DNA of 33,248 nt from Lachnospiraceae bacterium (GTDB lineage: Bacteria; Bacillota; Clostridia; Lachnospirales; Lachnospiraceae), in contig JAEEIN010000151.1 of NCBI GenBank assembly GCA_016281385.1, positions 1-33,248 on the forward strand, given 5' to 3'. Numbering within the stretch: the stretch's first letter is position 1; each line of letters opens with the position of its first letter. Under the pieces are notes generated by a model. It was not told the origin of the DNA. It did not search any database and saw nothing but the letters and a program-made list of their open reading frames with translations. Below, one piece after another: positions 24,521 through 31,863 of the stretch. Position numbers and translations under genes: made by a program.

Positions 24521-26272
24521 ATGGAAAGTACCAAAAAGAGATCCACACTCAGCTGGATCGTTGAATTTGCCGGAATGAACAAAAGCGCATATATCCTGAG
24601 TATCATATTCGCAACCATCAGCGTTATCGCAGGTTTTGTGCCCTACTTCTTTGTGGCGAAGATCGTAAGGGCGCTTATCGACGGAGAAAAAAAGATGAGC
24701 TTTTACCTTGCACAGTGCGGCATCATTTCGTTATGCTGGCTCATCAACAAAGCCTTTCACAGCATATCCACCACAATGTCCCACAAGGCTACATTCGGAG
24801 TTCTTGCGGAGATCAGAAGACGACTTACAAAGAAATTAAGCCTCATGCCTCTCGGTGATGTTCTGGAGGATTCATCGGGTTCATATAAAAACATCATCGT
24901 AGAGAGAGTCGATTCCATAGAAACAACACTTGCACACATCATCCCCGAGATGATCTCAAATGCCATCGTGCCCATCGGAATCCTCGTGATCATGTTTACC
25001 ATAAACTGGAAACTCACACTTCTTTCGCTGATAAGCGTTCCCGTGGGAATGGTCTTTTACAGCCTGATGATGGTGGGCTCCGAGGAAAGCTTTAACAACA
25101 CCATCGTCAAGACCAAGGCCTTAAATGATACGGCGGTTGAATACATCAACGGAATCGAAGTCATCAAAGCCTTCGGAAAAACAAAAACCTCATACGAAAA
25201 GTTCATCCATGCGGCAAAAGAAGGCGCGGACTGCTTCATCGACTGGATGAGAAGATGCAATGTCTGGCAGAACCTGGCCCTTACCCTTTTGCCTGCACAG
25301 CTTCTGACACTTCTTCCCTTCGCAGGTCTTTTCTATATGCAGGGCAAGATCGACGGAACGGACGCAATGCTTCTCATAATCCTGACCCTCGGCCTTGTAT
25401 CGCCTTTCATGGTAGTTGCGGGACATCTTGATAACTTAAAGAAGACCGGTTCCATCATAACGGAAGCAACTTCCATTCTCGGAAAGAGAGAGCTTACCCG
25501 CCCCGACACCTGTAAAAAGAAAACGCAGGGCAACACAATAGAGTTTAAGGACGTTCACTTCGGATACAATGAGCAGGAAGTACTTCACGGTGTGAACCTT
25601 ACCATCAAAGAGGGTACCGTCAATGCCCTCGTTGGTCCTTCCGGATCGGGTAAGTCAACCATCGCAAAACTGATAGCATCCTTCTGGGATCCCGACAGCG
25701 GTTTTGTAACCTACGGCGGTGTTGACGTAAAAGAGATCCCGCTTGCGGATTACAACAAAAATATCGCATACGTTTCTCAGGATAACTACCTCTTTGATGA
25801 GACCGTAATGGAAAACATCAGAATGGGTAATCCCGATGCAACCGATGAAGAGGTTATAAATGCAGCAAAAGCCTGCGGATGTCACGACTTCATCATGAAC
25901 CTTGAAAAGGGATACGACACAAAGACCGGCGGAGCCGGCGGTCACCTTTCGGGCGGAGAACGCCAGAGGATCAGTATTGCCAGGGCAATGCTTAAGAATG
26001 CTCCGGTGGTTATCCTTGATGAAGCAACTGCCTACACAGACCCTGAAAATGAGGCTCTTGTACAGCGCAGTGTGGCAAAGCTCATTGCGGGAAGAACCCT
26101 TATTGTTATTGCTCACAGGCTTTCAACCATCGCTTCCGCCGACTGTATCTTCGTGATCGATGACGGAAATGTGGCTGCACAGGGAACTCAGGAGGAACTC
26201 CTTAAGAACTCACCCCTGTACAGGGAAATGTGGGAAGCTCATATCTCTTCCAAAGATTCGGAGGTGGCATAA
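24521..26272 (+). CDS. ABC exporter-fold transporter subunit A1 (membrane + ATPase)
   Basis: Half-transporter of 583 residues: six membrane segments (~15-305) fused to a nucleotide-binding domain. Motifs are intact: Walker A GPSGSGKST (372-380), Q-loop VSQDNYLF, signature LSGGERQR from 476, Walker B with Asp500 and Glu501, D-loop TAYTDPENE, and switch His532. It overlaps B1 by one base (TAATG), so A1-B1 is a coupled heterodimer. The overall type resembles the YbtPQ/IrtAB group, exporter-fold proteins some of which import siderophores, as well as multidrug exporters. The upstream operator shared with feo favours a role in iron or metallophore transport, which is inference. Confidence 0.88.
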   Translation: MESTKKRSTLSWIVEFAGMNKSAYILSIIFATISVIAGFVPYFFVAKIVRALIDGEKKMSFYLAQCGIISLCWLINKAFHSISTTMSHKATFGVLAEIRRRLTKKLSLMPLGDVLEDSSGSYKNIIVERVDSIETTLAHIIPEMISNAIVPIGILVIMFTINWKLTLLSLISVPVGMVFYSLMMVGSEESFNNTIVKTKALNDTAVEYINGIEVIKAFGKTKTSYEKFIHAAKEGADCFIDWMRRCNVWQNLALTLLPAQLLTLLPFAGLFYMQGKIDGTDAMLLIILTLGLVSPFMVVAGHLDNLKKTGSIITEATSILGKRELTRPDTCKKKTQGNTIEFKDVHFGYNEQEVLHGVNLTIKEGTVNALVGPSGSGKSTIAKLIASFWDPDSGFVTYGGVDVKEIPLADYNKNIAYVSQDNYLFDETVMENIRMGNPDATDEEVINAAKACGCHDFIMNLEKGYDTKTGGAGGHLSGGERQRISIARAMLKNAPVVILDEATAYTDPENEALVQRSVAKLIAGRTLIVIAHRLSTIASADCIFVIDDGNVAAQGTQEELLKNSPLYREMWEAHISSKDSEVA

Positions 26273-28008
26273 TGTTTCGTACTTTAAAAATGTATTTTGA
26301 CTTTGCAAATAAAACCAACAAAAGAAAACTTTTGACAGCCATGCTTCTGGGTGTATTAAAGGCAATGTTTGCCATGGTCAAGATCCCCGCCATAGCAGTT
26401 ATCATTCAGGGAATTCTTGATAACAACATGACAACGACAACCATATGGACTTCTTTCGGGATCATGTGTGTTTCCATAGTGGGCCAGGTCCTTGTAGGAT
26501 TAAAAACAACAATGCTTCAGACCGAAGCGGGCTACAATACCTGCTCGGGAAAGCGTATCGAGATAGCAGAACATTTAAGATATCTTCCAATGGGCTTCTT
26601 TAACGCAAACAGCCTGGGAAGGATCACAAACATAACAACAAATACCATGGAGCAGCTTGCGGATGTGGCAACCCTTGTAGTAATGATAACGACTCAGGGT
26701 ATCATTACAACCGCAGTGATCTTTGTTTTCCTTGCATTCTTTGACATTCGCATTGCCCTTGTTCTTCTTGCGGGAATACTGATCTTCTCCTTCTTCAATA
26801 CAATGATGCAGAAGGCAACCATTCCCGTAGCGCCCAGAGCTGCTAAAGCCGGTGAAACGCTGGTAAGCGCAGTCATCGAGTATATTCAGGGTATTGCAGA
26901 GGTCAAGAACTTCAACCTGACGGAAAAGACCGCAAAGAAGCTTGAAAGTGCCATCAGCGAGAAGCAGGCTGCAGACACAAAAATGGAATTTACGGTTATT
27001 CCGTTCATGTTCCTTCAGGGCCTTGCAACAAAGCTTACAGGCGTTGTCATGTGCCTTCTGTCCGTGTACTTTTACCTCACGGGCTCAATGCCCCTTCTGT
27101 ACACCGTGATCATGACGATCTCCTCCTTCATGATCTATGAAAGCCTCGACATGATGGGCGGCTTTTCCGCACTTATGAGAAACGTAAACATCATCGTTGA
27201 CAAAGCAAACGAGGTACTTGCGATCCCTCCCATGGACATCGACGGATCGGATATGGCGCCTGCACAGATGGACATTGAACTTAAGAACATTTCCTTTGCA
27301 TATGAGGACAAGACCATCATCGACAATGTATCCGTAAAGATCCCCGCCAACACCACAACGGCCATAGTAGGACCTTCCGGCGGCGGAAAAACAACACTTA
27401 CCAACCTCATGGCAAGGTTCTGGGACGTGGGCTCGGGAGAAGTACTTCTTGGCGGAAAGAACGTCAAAGATTACAGCTTTGACGCACTTATGAAGAATTT
27501 CAGTTTTGTTTTTCAGAGGGTTTACCTTTTTGAAGATACCATTGCCAACAACATTCGTTTCGGAAATCCCAATGCACCCATGGAGAAGGTTATTGAAGCC
27601 GCAAAGAAGGCTCGTTGTCATGATTTCATCATGAGCCTGCCCGATGGTTACGATACCATCATCGGCGAAGGGGGAGCGTCCCTTTCCGGCGGTGAAAAGC
27701 AGCGGATATCAATCGCCAGAGCCATTATGAAGGATGCGCCGATCATCATTCTCGACGAAGCAACAGCTAACGTGGATCCCGAGAATGAGGCCGAACTTAC
27801 AAAGGCTGTCGAAGAGCTTACAAAGAACAAGACCATCATCATGATCGCTCACAGGCTTAAGACCGTCAGACACGCGGATCAGATCCTTGTGGTTTCCGAC
27901 GGAAAGATCGTTCAGAAGGGTACCCACGATGAACTGATGAACATGCCCGGCATTTACAAGGATTTCGTCAGCGAAAGAAAAGAAGCGGTATCCTGGAAAA
28001 TCGCATAA
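26272..28008 (+). CDS. ABC exporter-fold transporter subunit B1 (membrane + ATPase)
   Basis: Partner half-transporter, 578 residues. ATG at 26272 overlaps the A1 stop; a GTG at 26230 inside A1 is rejected because GGAGG at 26260-26264 fits the ATG. Six membrane segments (~20-300) precede the nucleotide-binding domain, with Walker A GPSGGGKTT (367-375), Q-loop VFQRVYLF, IGEGGASLSGGEKQR around 463-478, Walker B with Asp495 and Glu496, D-loop TANVDPENE and His527. Both ATP sites of the A1-B1 pair therefore look catalytic, unlike heterodimers with one degenerate site. It is more like B2 than like A1. Confidence 0.88.
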   Translation: MFRTLKMYFDFANKTNKRKLLTAMLLGVLKAMFAMVKIPAIAVIIQGILDNNMTTTTIWTSFGIMCVSIVGQVLVGLKTTMLQTEAGYNTCSGKRIEIAEHLRYLPMGFFNANSLGRITNITTNTMEQLADVATLVVMITTQGIITTAVIFVFLAFFDIRIALVLLAGILIFSFFNTMMQKATIPVAPRAAKAGETLVSAVIEYIQGIAEVKNFNLTEKTAKKLESAISEKQAADTKMEFTVIPFMFLQGLATKLTGVVMCLLSVYFYLTGSMPLLYTVIMTISSFMIYESLDMMGGFSALMRNVNIIVDKANEVLAIPPMDIDGSDMAPAQMDIELKNISFAYEDKTIIDNVSVKIPANTTTAIVGPSGGGKTTLTNLMARFWDVGSGEVLLGGKNVKDYSFDALMKNFSFVFQRVYLFEDTIANNIRFGNPNAPMEKVIEAAKKARCHDFIMSLPDGYDTIIGEGGASLSGGEKQRISIARAIMKDAPIIILDEATANVDPENEAELTKAVEELTKNKTIIMIAHRLKTVRHADQILVVSDGKIVQKGTHDELMNMPGIYKDFVSERKEAVSWKIA

Positions 28009-28046
28009 TACAATCCTCCCCATCATAAGAGGACTTTCTGTTATTG

Positions 28047-28062
28047 GTTAGCGTAGTCTAAC
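28047..28062. promoter_or_regulatory. GTTAG-N6-CTAAC operator, second ABC operon
   Basis: GTTAGCGTAGTCTAAC, extended outward to TTGGTTAG and CTAACCAA (28044-28065), giving 8-base arms. It lies 28 bases before the A2 start, in the 82-base gap between the two ABC operons. It is the third copy of the operator seen before feo and A1. Confidence 0.75.
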
Positions 28063-28090
28063 CAAATCGTAATAAAGCGGAGGAATAGAA

Positions 28091-29824
28091 ATGTTCAAAA
28101 GAGTAGCGCCTTATATAGGTGAGTTCAAAAAGTATACCGTTTGGGCGGTGATCATGATGTCCATAGGTATCATTGCAAATGTTTTGCCGTATTTTTTCCT
28201 GTATCAGATAATCGCTCCACTTACACGGGGGGAGCATATCGAGGCCTCGTTCATATTGACAAGGGTTGCGATCATCGCCGCCTGCGAGATAGTATTCTCG
28301 GTCTCATATGTGCAAGGACTTGAGTTTTCACATATCAGCGCCTATAACACGCTGAAAAACTTAAGGATCTCCCTTCAGGGAAAACTGGAAAAGCAACCCC
28401 TGGGCAATATCACCGAGCTTGGAACGGGACGCATAAAGAAAGTGTTCACGGACGATATCGATCAGGTGGAACTGCTGCTGGCACATGCCATTCCGGAGGG
28501 AATAGCAAATATCGCGATCCCGGTCATCATAATCATCCTTATGTTTGTTTTTAACTGGAGACTCGGTCTTTTATCCCTGGTTCCGTTAGTTATCGGAATG
28601 TTCGCCATGGGCATGATGATGAAAGCCGGATATGCGCAGATGAATGATTATTATGAATCCGCCGCAAAGATGAACAACATGATCATTGAATACGTAAACG
28701 GTATGGAAGTGGTGAAGGTCTTTAACAAAGACGGAGAATCCTACAAGCGTTTCGGTGAAATGGTCAGAAACTATCGTGATTTTACCATCAACTGGTACAA
28801 AGTCTGCTGGCCCTGGATGGCGATGTACTCAAGCATTTTGCCCTGTCTTGTTCTTCTTATGCTTCCCTTCGGATCAATGATGGTTCTGGGTGGGACCATC
28901 ACGCTTGATAAGATGGTGCTGGTATTCTGTATGTCTTTTGCTGTAGGTCCGTCGGTATTAAAGGCTCTCAACTTTGCGGGAAAATTCCCTGCACTTGATT
29001 ATAAGATCGCCGAGCTTGAAAAGCTTATGGATCATCCGCCCCTTAAAGAAGGAACATCGGACTTTAAGGGCAAGGATCTTGATGTGGAATTCAACGACGT
29101 TCATTTCGGTTATGAAGATACGGAAGTGCTTCACGGTGTCAGCCTTTCCCTCAAGCAGGGTACTACCACTGCACTTGTGGGTGAATCCGGAAGCGGAAAG
29201 TCGACACTGGCAAAGCTTCTTGTTCACTATTACGATATCGGTTCGGGAAGCATAACCATAGGCGGACAAGACATTACGGATATGACTCTTGAAGCCTTAA
29301 ACGACCGGGTGGCCTTTGTTTCCCAGGAACAGTTTTTGTTCAACACGACACTGTATGACAACATCCTGATAGGAAAGCCCGATGCCACAAAAGAAGAAGT
29401 TCTGGCGGCGGCAAAGAGAGCCCAGTGCAATGAATTCCTTGAAAGATTTCCCGAGGGAATATATACACAGGCAGGAGACGGCGGTAAGCAGTTATCCGGC
29501 GGAGAGCGCCAGAGAATATCTCTTGCAAGGGCGATACTCAAGAATGCACCCATCATTGTTCTTGATGAGGCTACCGCATTTATGGATCCGGAAAACGAGG
29601 AGAAGATGAATGCTGCGCTTGACGAGATAGTCAAGGATAAGACGGTTCTTGTTATAGCCCACAGGCTTTCAACAATAAAAAATGCCGACAAGATCTGCGT
29701 TATGAAGGACGGCATGTGCATTGCAGCGGATACTCACGACAGACTGACGGTCGATTGTCCGGAATACAAGAAATTGTGGGATGCATCGGTTTCAGCAAGT
29801 ACATGGAAAGTGAGGGAGGCTTGA
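28091..29824 (+). CDS. ABC exporter-fold transporter subunit A2 (membrane + ATPase)
   Basis: Half-transporter of 577 residues, paralogue of A1: both have the N-terminal PYFF segment after the first helix and YVNGMEVVKVF or YINGIEVIKAF in the coupling region. Motifs: Walker A GESGSGKST (364-372), Q-loop VSQEQFLF, signature LSGGERQR from 468, Walker B with Asp492 and Glu493, D-loop TAFMDPENE, His524. GGAGG precedes the start. B2 begins 4 bases after the stop, giving a second coupled heterodimer. Transport substrate is unknown; iron-linked transport is inferred from the operator. Confidence 0.88.
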   Translation: MFKRVAPYIGEFKKYTVWAVIMMSIGIIANVLPYFFLYQIIAPLTRGEHIEASFILTRVAIIAACEIVFSVSYVQGLEFSHISAYNTLKNLRISLQGKLEKQPLGNITELGTGRIKKVFTDDIDQVELLLAHAIPEGIANIAIPVIIIILMFVFNWRLGLLSLVPLVIGMFAMGMMMKAGYAQMNDYYESAAKMNNMIIEYVNGMEVVKVFNKDGESYKRFGEMVRNYRDFTINWYKVCWPWMAMYSSILPCLVLLMLPFGSMMVLGGTITLDKMVLVFCMSFAVGPSVLKALNFAGKFPALDYKIAELEKLMDHPPLKEGTSDFKGKDLDVEFNDVHFGYEDTEVLHGVSLSLKQGTTTALVGESGSGKSTLAKLLVHYYDIGSGSITIGGQDITDMTLEALNDRVAFVSQEQFLFNTTLYDNILIGKPDATKEEVLAAAKRAQCNEFLERFPEGIYTQAGDGGKQLSGGERQRISLARAILKNAPIIVLDEATAFMDPENEEKMNAALDEIVKDKTVLVIAHRLSTIKNADKICVMKDGMCIAADTHDRLTVDCPEYKKLWDASVSASTWKVREA

Positions 29825-29828
29825 TAAC

Positions 29829-31562
29829 ATGTTAAAGATATTACACAGACTTATTGGCATAACGGGAAAGTACAAGGCAAGGATCAGAAGCGCATATATA
29901 ACGGCCTTTTTAAAAGGGATCATGATGAAAGCTCCCCTTATACTGTGCTTCTTATGCATAAGCTTTTTCATGCGGGGAGAGATGGACAAAAACAAGTGCA
30001 TCCTTCTTGGGGTTGCAGTTCTTGCAAGTGTTGTTTTGCAGGCGGTGTTTGAACATCTGACAAATGTCCTTCAGTCTGCCGCAGGTTATATGGTATTTGC
30101 GGACATGAGATTGAAGCTTGGCGATCATCTTCGGAAATTGCCCATGGGTTATTTTACCGAAGGAAATATCGGAAAGATCAGTTCTGTTCTTGCCACCGAC
30201 ATGGTGTTTATCGAAGAAAACTGTATGGGAGTGTTGTCGGAACTTGTAACCTTCATCATTTCCCAGGGGATCATGACGGTGATGATGTTCGTGATGGATA
30301 TAAGGCTCGGGCTTTTATCCCTTGCCATTGTGGGAGCCTTTGTGCTGGTGGGAAATCTTATGCTCAAGACCACAATGAAGCATTCCGTCATTAAGCAGGA
30401 AGGCAGTGAGTCATTAACCGAAGAGGTGTTAGACTTTGCCGAAGGCATCGGTATTATCAAGTCCTACAATATGCTTGGTGAAAGGTCAAAAAAACTTACG
30501 AACGAATTTGAAAAGAGCTGCAAAGAAAGCATCGGTTTCGAAATTGCCTACAGCCCCTGGGCAAGGGCACTTTATCTTACATTCGGGATAGGAACCGCAC
30601 TTGTGCTTGCATTATGCGCATATCTCTTTAATGCAGGTCAGATCTCCGATGTTTACATGGTGGGAATGGCACTCTTTCTTTTTGACATGTTTGTGTCCAT
30701 CAAGAGCTACTACGGACAGATGGCAAGGCTTACCGTTACAAATGCCAGCCTCGACAGGATCGAGGAAGTATTTGAAGCGGCCGAATTAAATGATACGGGC
30801 AAAAAGAAACTGTCCGATGAAAAAGACGGCAAGATCGGTGAAAACGAGATCGAGTATGACAATGTCAGCTTCGGGTACACCGAGAAGGATGTTCTTAAGA
30901 ACGTTTCTTTTTCCATAAAGAAAGGCACGATGACGGCCCTTGTGGGTCCTTCCGGCGGTGGAAAATCAACCATCGCTTCACTTCTGGCAAGGTTCTGGGA
31001 TGTTAAGAGCGGACGCATTCTTGTTAACGGTGAAGATATCAGAGAGGTTTCCCTCGGAAGCCTGATGAACCGCATCAGCATGGTATTCCAGAGAGTCTAT
31101 CTTTTTCAGGACACGGTTTACAACAATATCGCGATCGGACGTCCCGATGCCACAAAGGATGAGGTTTTTGAAGCAGCGAAAAAGGCCAGATGCTATGACT
31201 TCATAATGCAGCTTCCAAAGGGCTTCGACACTGTTATCGGCGAGGGCGGAGCTTCCCTGTCGGGCGGTGAAAAACAGAGAATATCCATTGCAAGATGTAT
31301 CCTTAAGGATTCACCCATTGTTATTCTCGACGAAGCAACCGCAAGCGTGGATGCGGACAACGAAAGGGCAATTCAGGAGGCTATCTCGGAACTCTGCAAA
31401 GACAAGACCCTTCTCGTCATCGCCCACAGACTCAAGACCATTAAAGATGCGGACCAGATCCTTGTTGTTTCAGACGGTGAGATCGTTGAACGCGGCGATC
31501 ATTCTTCCCTCATGGAACAAAACGGAACCTATGCCCACATGGTTTCATTACAAACTACTTAG
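29829..31562 (+). CDS. ABC exporter-fold transporter subunit B2 (membrane + ATPase)
   Basis: Half-transporter of 577 residues, paralogue of B1 (shared LPMGYF/LPMGFF, VFQRVYLF, IGEGGASLSGGEKQR). Motifs: Walker A GPSGGGKST (373-381), signature LSGGEKQR from 477, Walker B with Asp501 and Glu502, D-loop TASVDADNE, His533. It pairs with A2. No terminator is evident after the stop, and the next promoter begins 30 bases downstream. Confidence 0.88.
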   Translation: MLKILHRLIGITGKYKARIRSAYITAFLKGIMMKAPLILCFLCISFFMRGEMDKNKCILLGVAVLASVVLQAVFEHLTNVLQSAAGYMVFADMRLKLGDHLRKLPMGYFTEGNIGKISSVLATDMVFIEENCMGVLSELVTFIISQGIMTVMMFVMDIRLGLLSLAIVGAFVLVGNLMLKTTMKHSVIKQEGSESLTEEVLDFAEGIGIIKSYNMLGERSKKLTNEFEKSCKESIGFEIAYSPWARALYLTFGIGTALVLALCAYLFNAGQISDVYMVGMALFLFDMFVSIKSYYGQMARLTVTNASLDRIEEVFEAAELNDTGKKKLSDEKDGKIGENEIEYDNVSFGYTEKDVLKNVSFSIKKGTMTALVGPSGGGKSTIASLLARFWDVKSGRILVNGEDIREVSLGSLMNRISMVFQRVYLFQDTVYNNIAIGRPDATKDEVFEAAKKARCYDFIMQLPKGFDTVIGEGGASLSGGEKQRISIARCILKDSPIVILDEATASVDADNERAIQEAISELCKDKTLLVIAHRLKTIKDADQILVVSDGEIVERGDHSSLMEQNGTYAHMVSLQTT

Positions 31563-31592
31563 GCACATGGCATTTTGATGTTGGGAAGAGTC

Positions 31593-31621
31593 TTTACAGC
31601 CTTCGTTTTAAATGCTATAAT
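31593..31621 (+). promoter_or_regulatory. Strong promoter of the ABC-F gene leader
   Basis: TTTACA (31593-31598), 17-base spacer and a perfect -10 TATAAT (31616-31621) preceded by TGC, an extended -10. Transcription should start near 31628, giving a leader of about 235 bases before the ABC-F start. Confidence 0.85.
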
Positions 31622-31666
31622 CTGCCATATCAAAAAGAAAGAGCACATAAGTGCAAAGGTGAGAAG

Positions 31667-31681
31667 ATGTTTATCAGATGA
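31667..31681 (+). CDS. Candidate leader peptide 1 (MFIR)
   Basis: Four-codon frame ATG TTT ATC AGA TGA behind AAAGGTG (31655-31661) at 5 bases. It lies early in the ABC-F leader, where ribosome stalling by an antibiotic could change RNA folding. Short leader peptides are known for several ABC-F and erm genes; this one is inferred from position only. Confidence 0.5.
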   Translation: MFIR

Positions 31682-31710
31682 TCAAATTTGAGTTAACACA
31701 TCAGGTTTAA
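31678..31710 (+). CDS. Candidate leader peptide 2 (MIKFELTHQV)
   Basis: Ten-codon frame whose ATG overlaps the stop of leader peptide 1 (ATGA), so it could be translated by re-initiation. It ends two bases before a small hairpin (CCTGC 31713-31717 with GCAGG 31726-31730) and 26 bases before the candidate anti-terminator strand. Confidence 0.4.
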   Translation: MIKFELTHQV

Positions 31711-31736
31711 GTCCTGCGAAACCATGCAGGCTGTTT

Positions 31737-31844
31737 GTGTACGCTTGAATCAGATCATCATGACCTTCATTCCCTTTGTTCTTGTAAAAGAATAATACAG
31801 GGCTTATTGGGTCTGTTCTGCGTACGCGGAGCAGACCTTTTTTT
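31737..31844 (+). terminator. Attenuator: terminator with competing anti-terminator before the ABC-F gene
   Basis: The terminator is a long hairpin (left arm 31810-31822, right arm 31825-31837; GGTCTGTTCTGCG against CGCGGAGCAGACC with two G-U pairs) and seven T (31838-31844), ending 6 bases before the ribosome binding site AAAGGAGG. Upstream, GTGTACGC (31737-31744) can pair with GCGTACGC (31820-31827), and CAGATC (31751-31756) with GGTCTG (31810-31815). The two blocks are in matching order, about 14 base pairs in all, and would break the terminator stem. This is the layout of transcription attenuation. Confidence 0.7.
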
Positions 31845-31863
31845 GCAGGCAAAGGAGGTATAT

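Noticed and set aside
28014-28033. TCCTC/GAGGA hairpin after ABC subunit B1
   Set aside because: Only five base pairs and a broken T tract; too weak to call a terminator.
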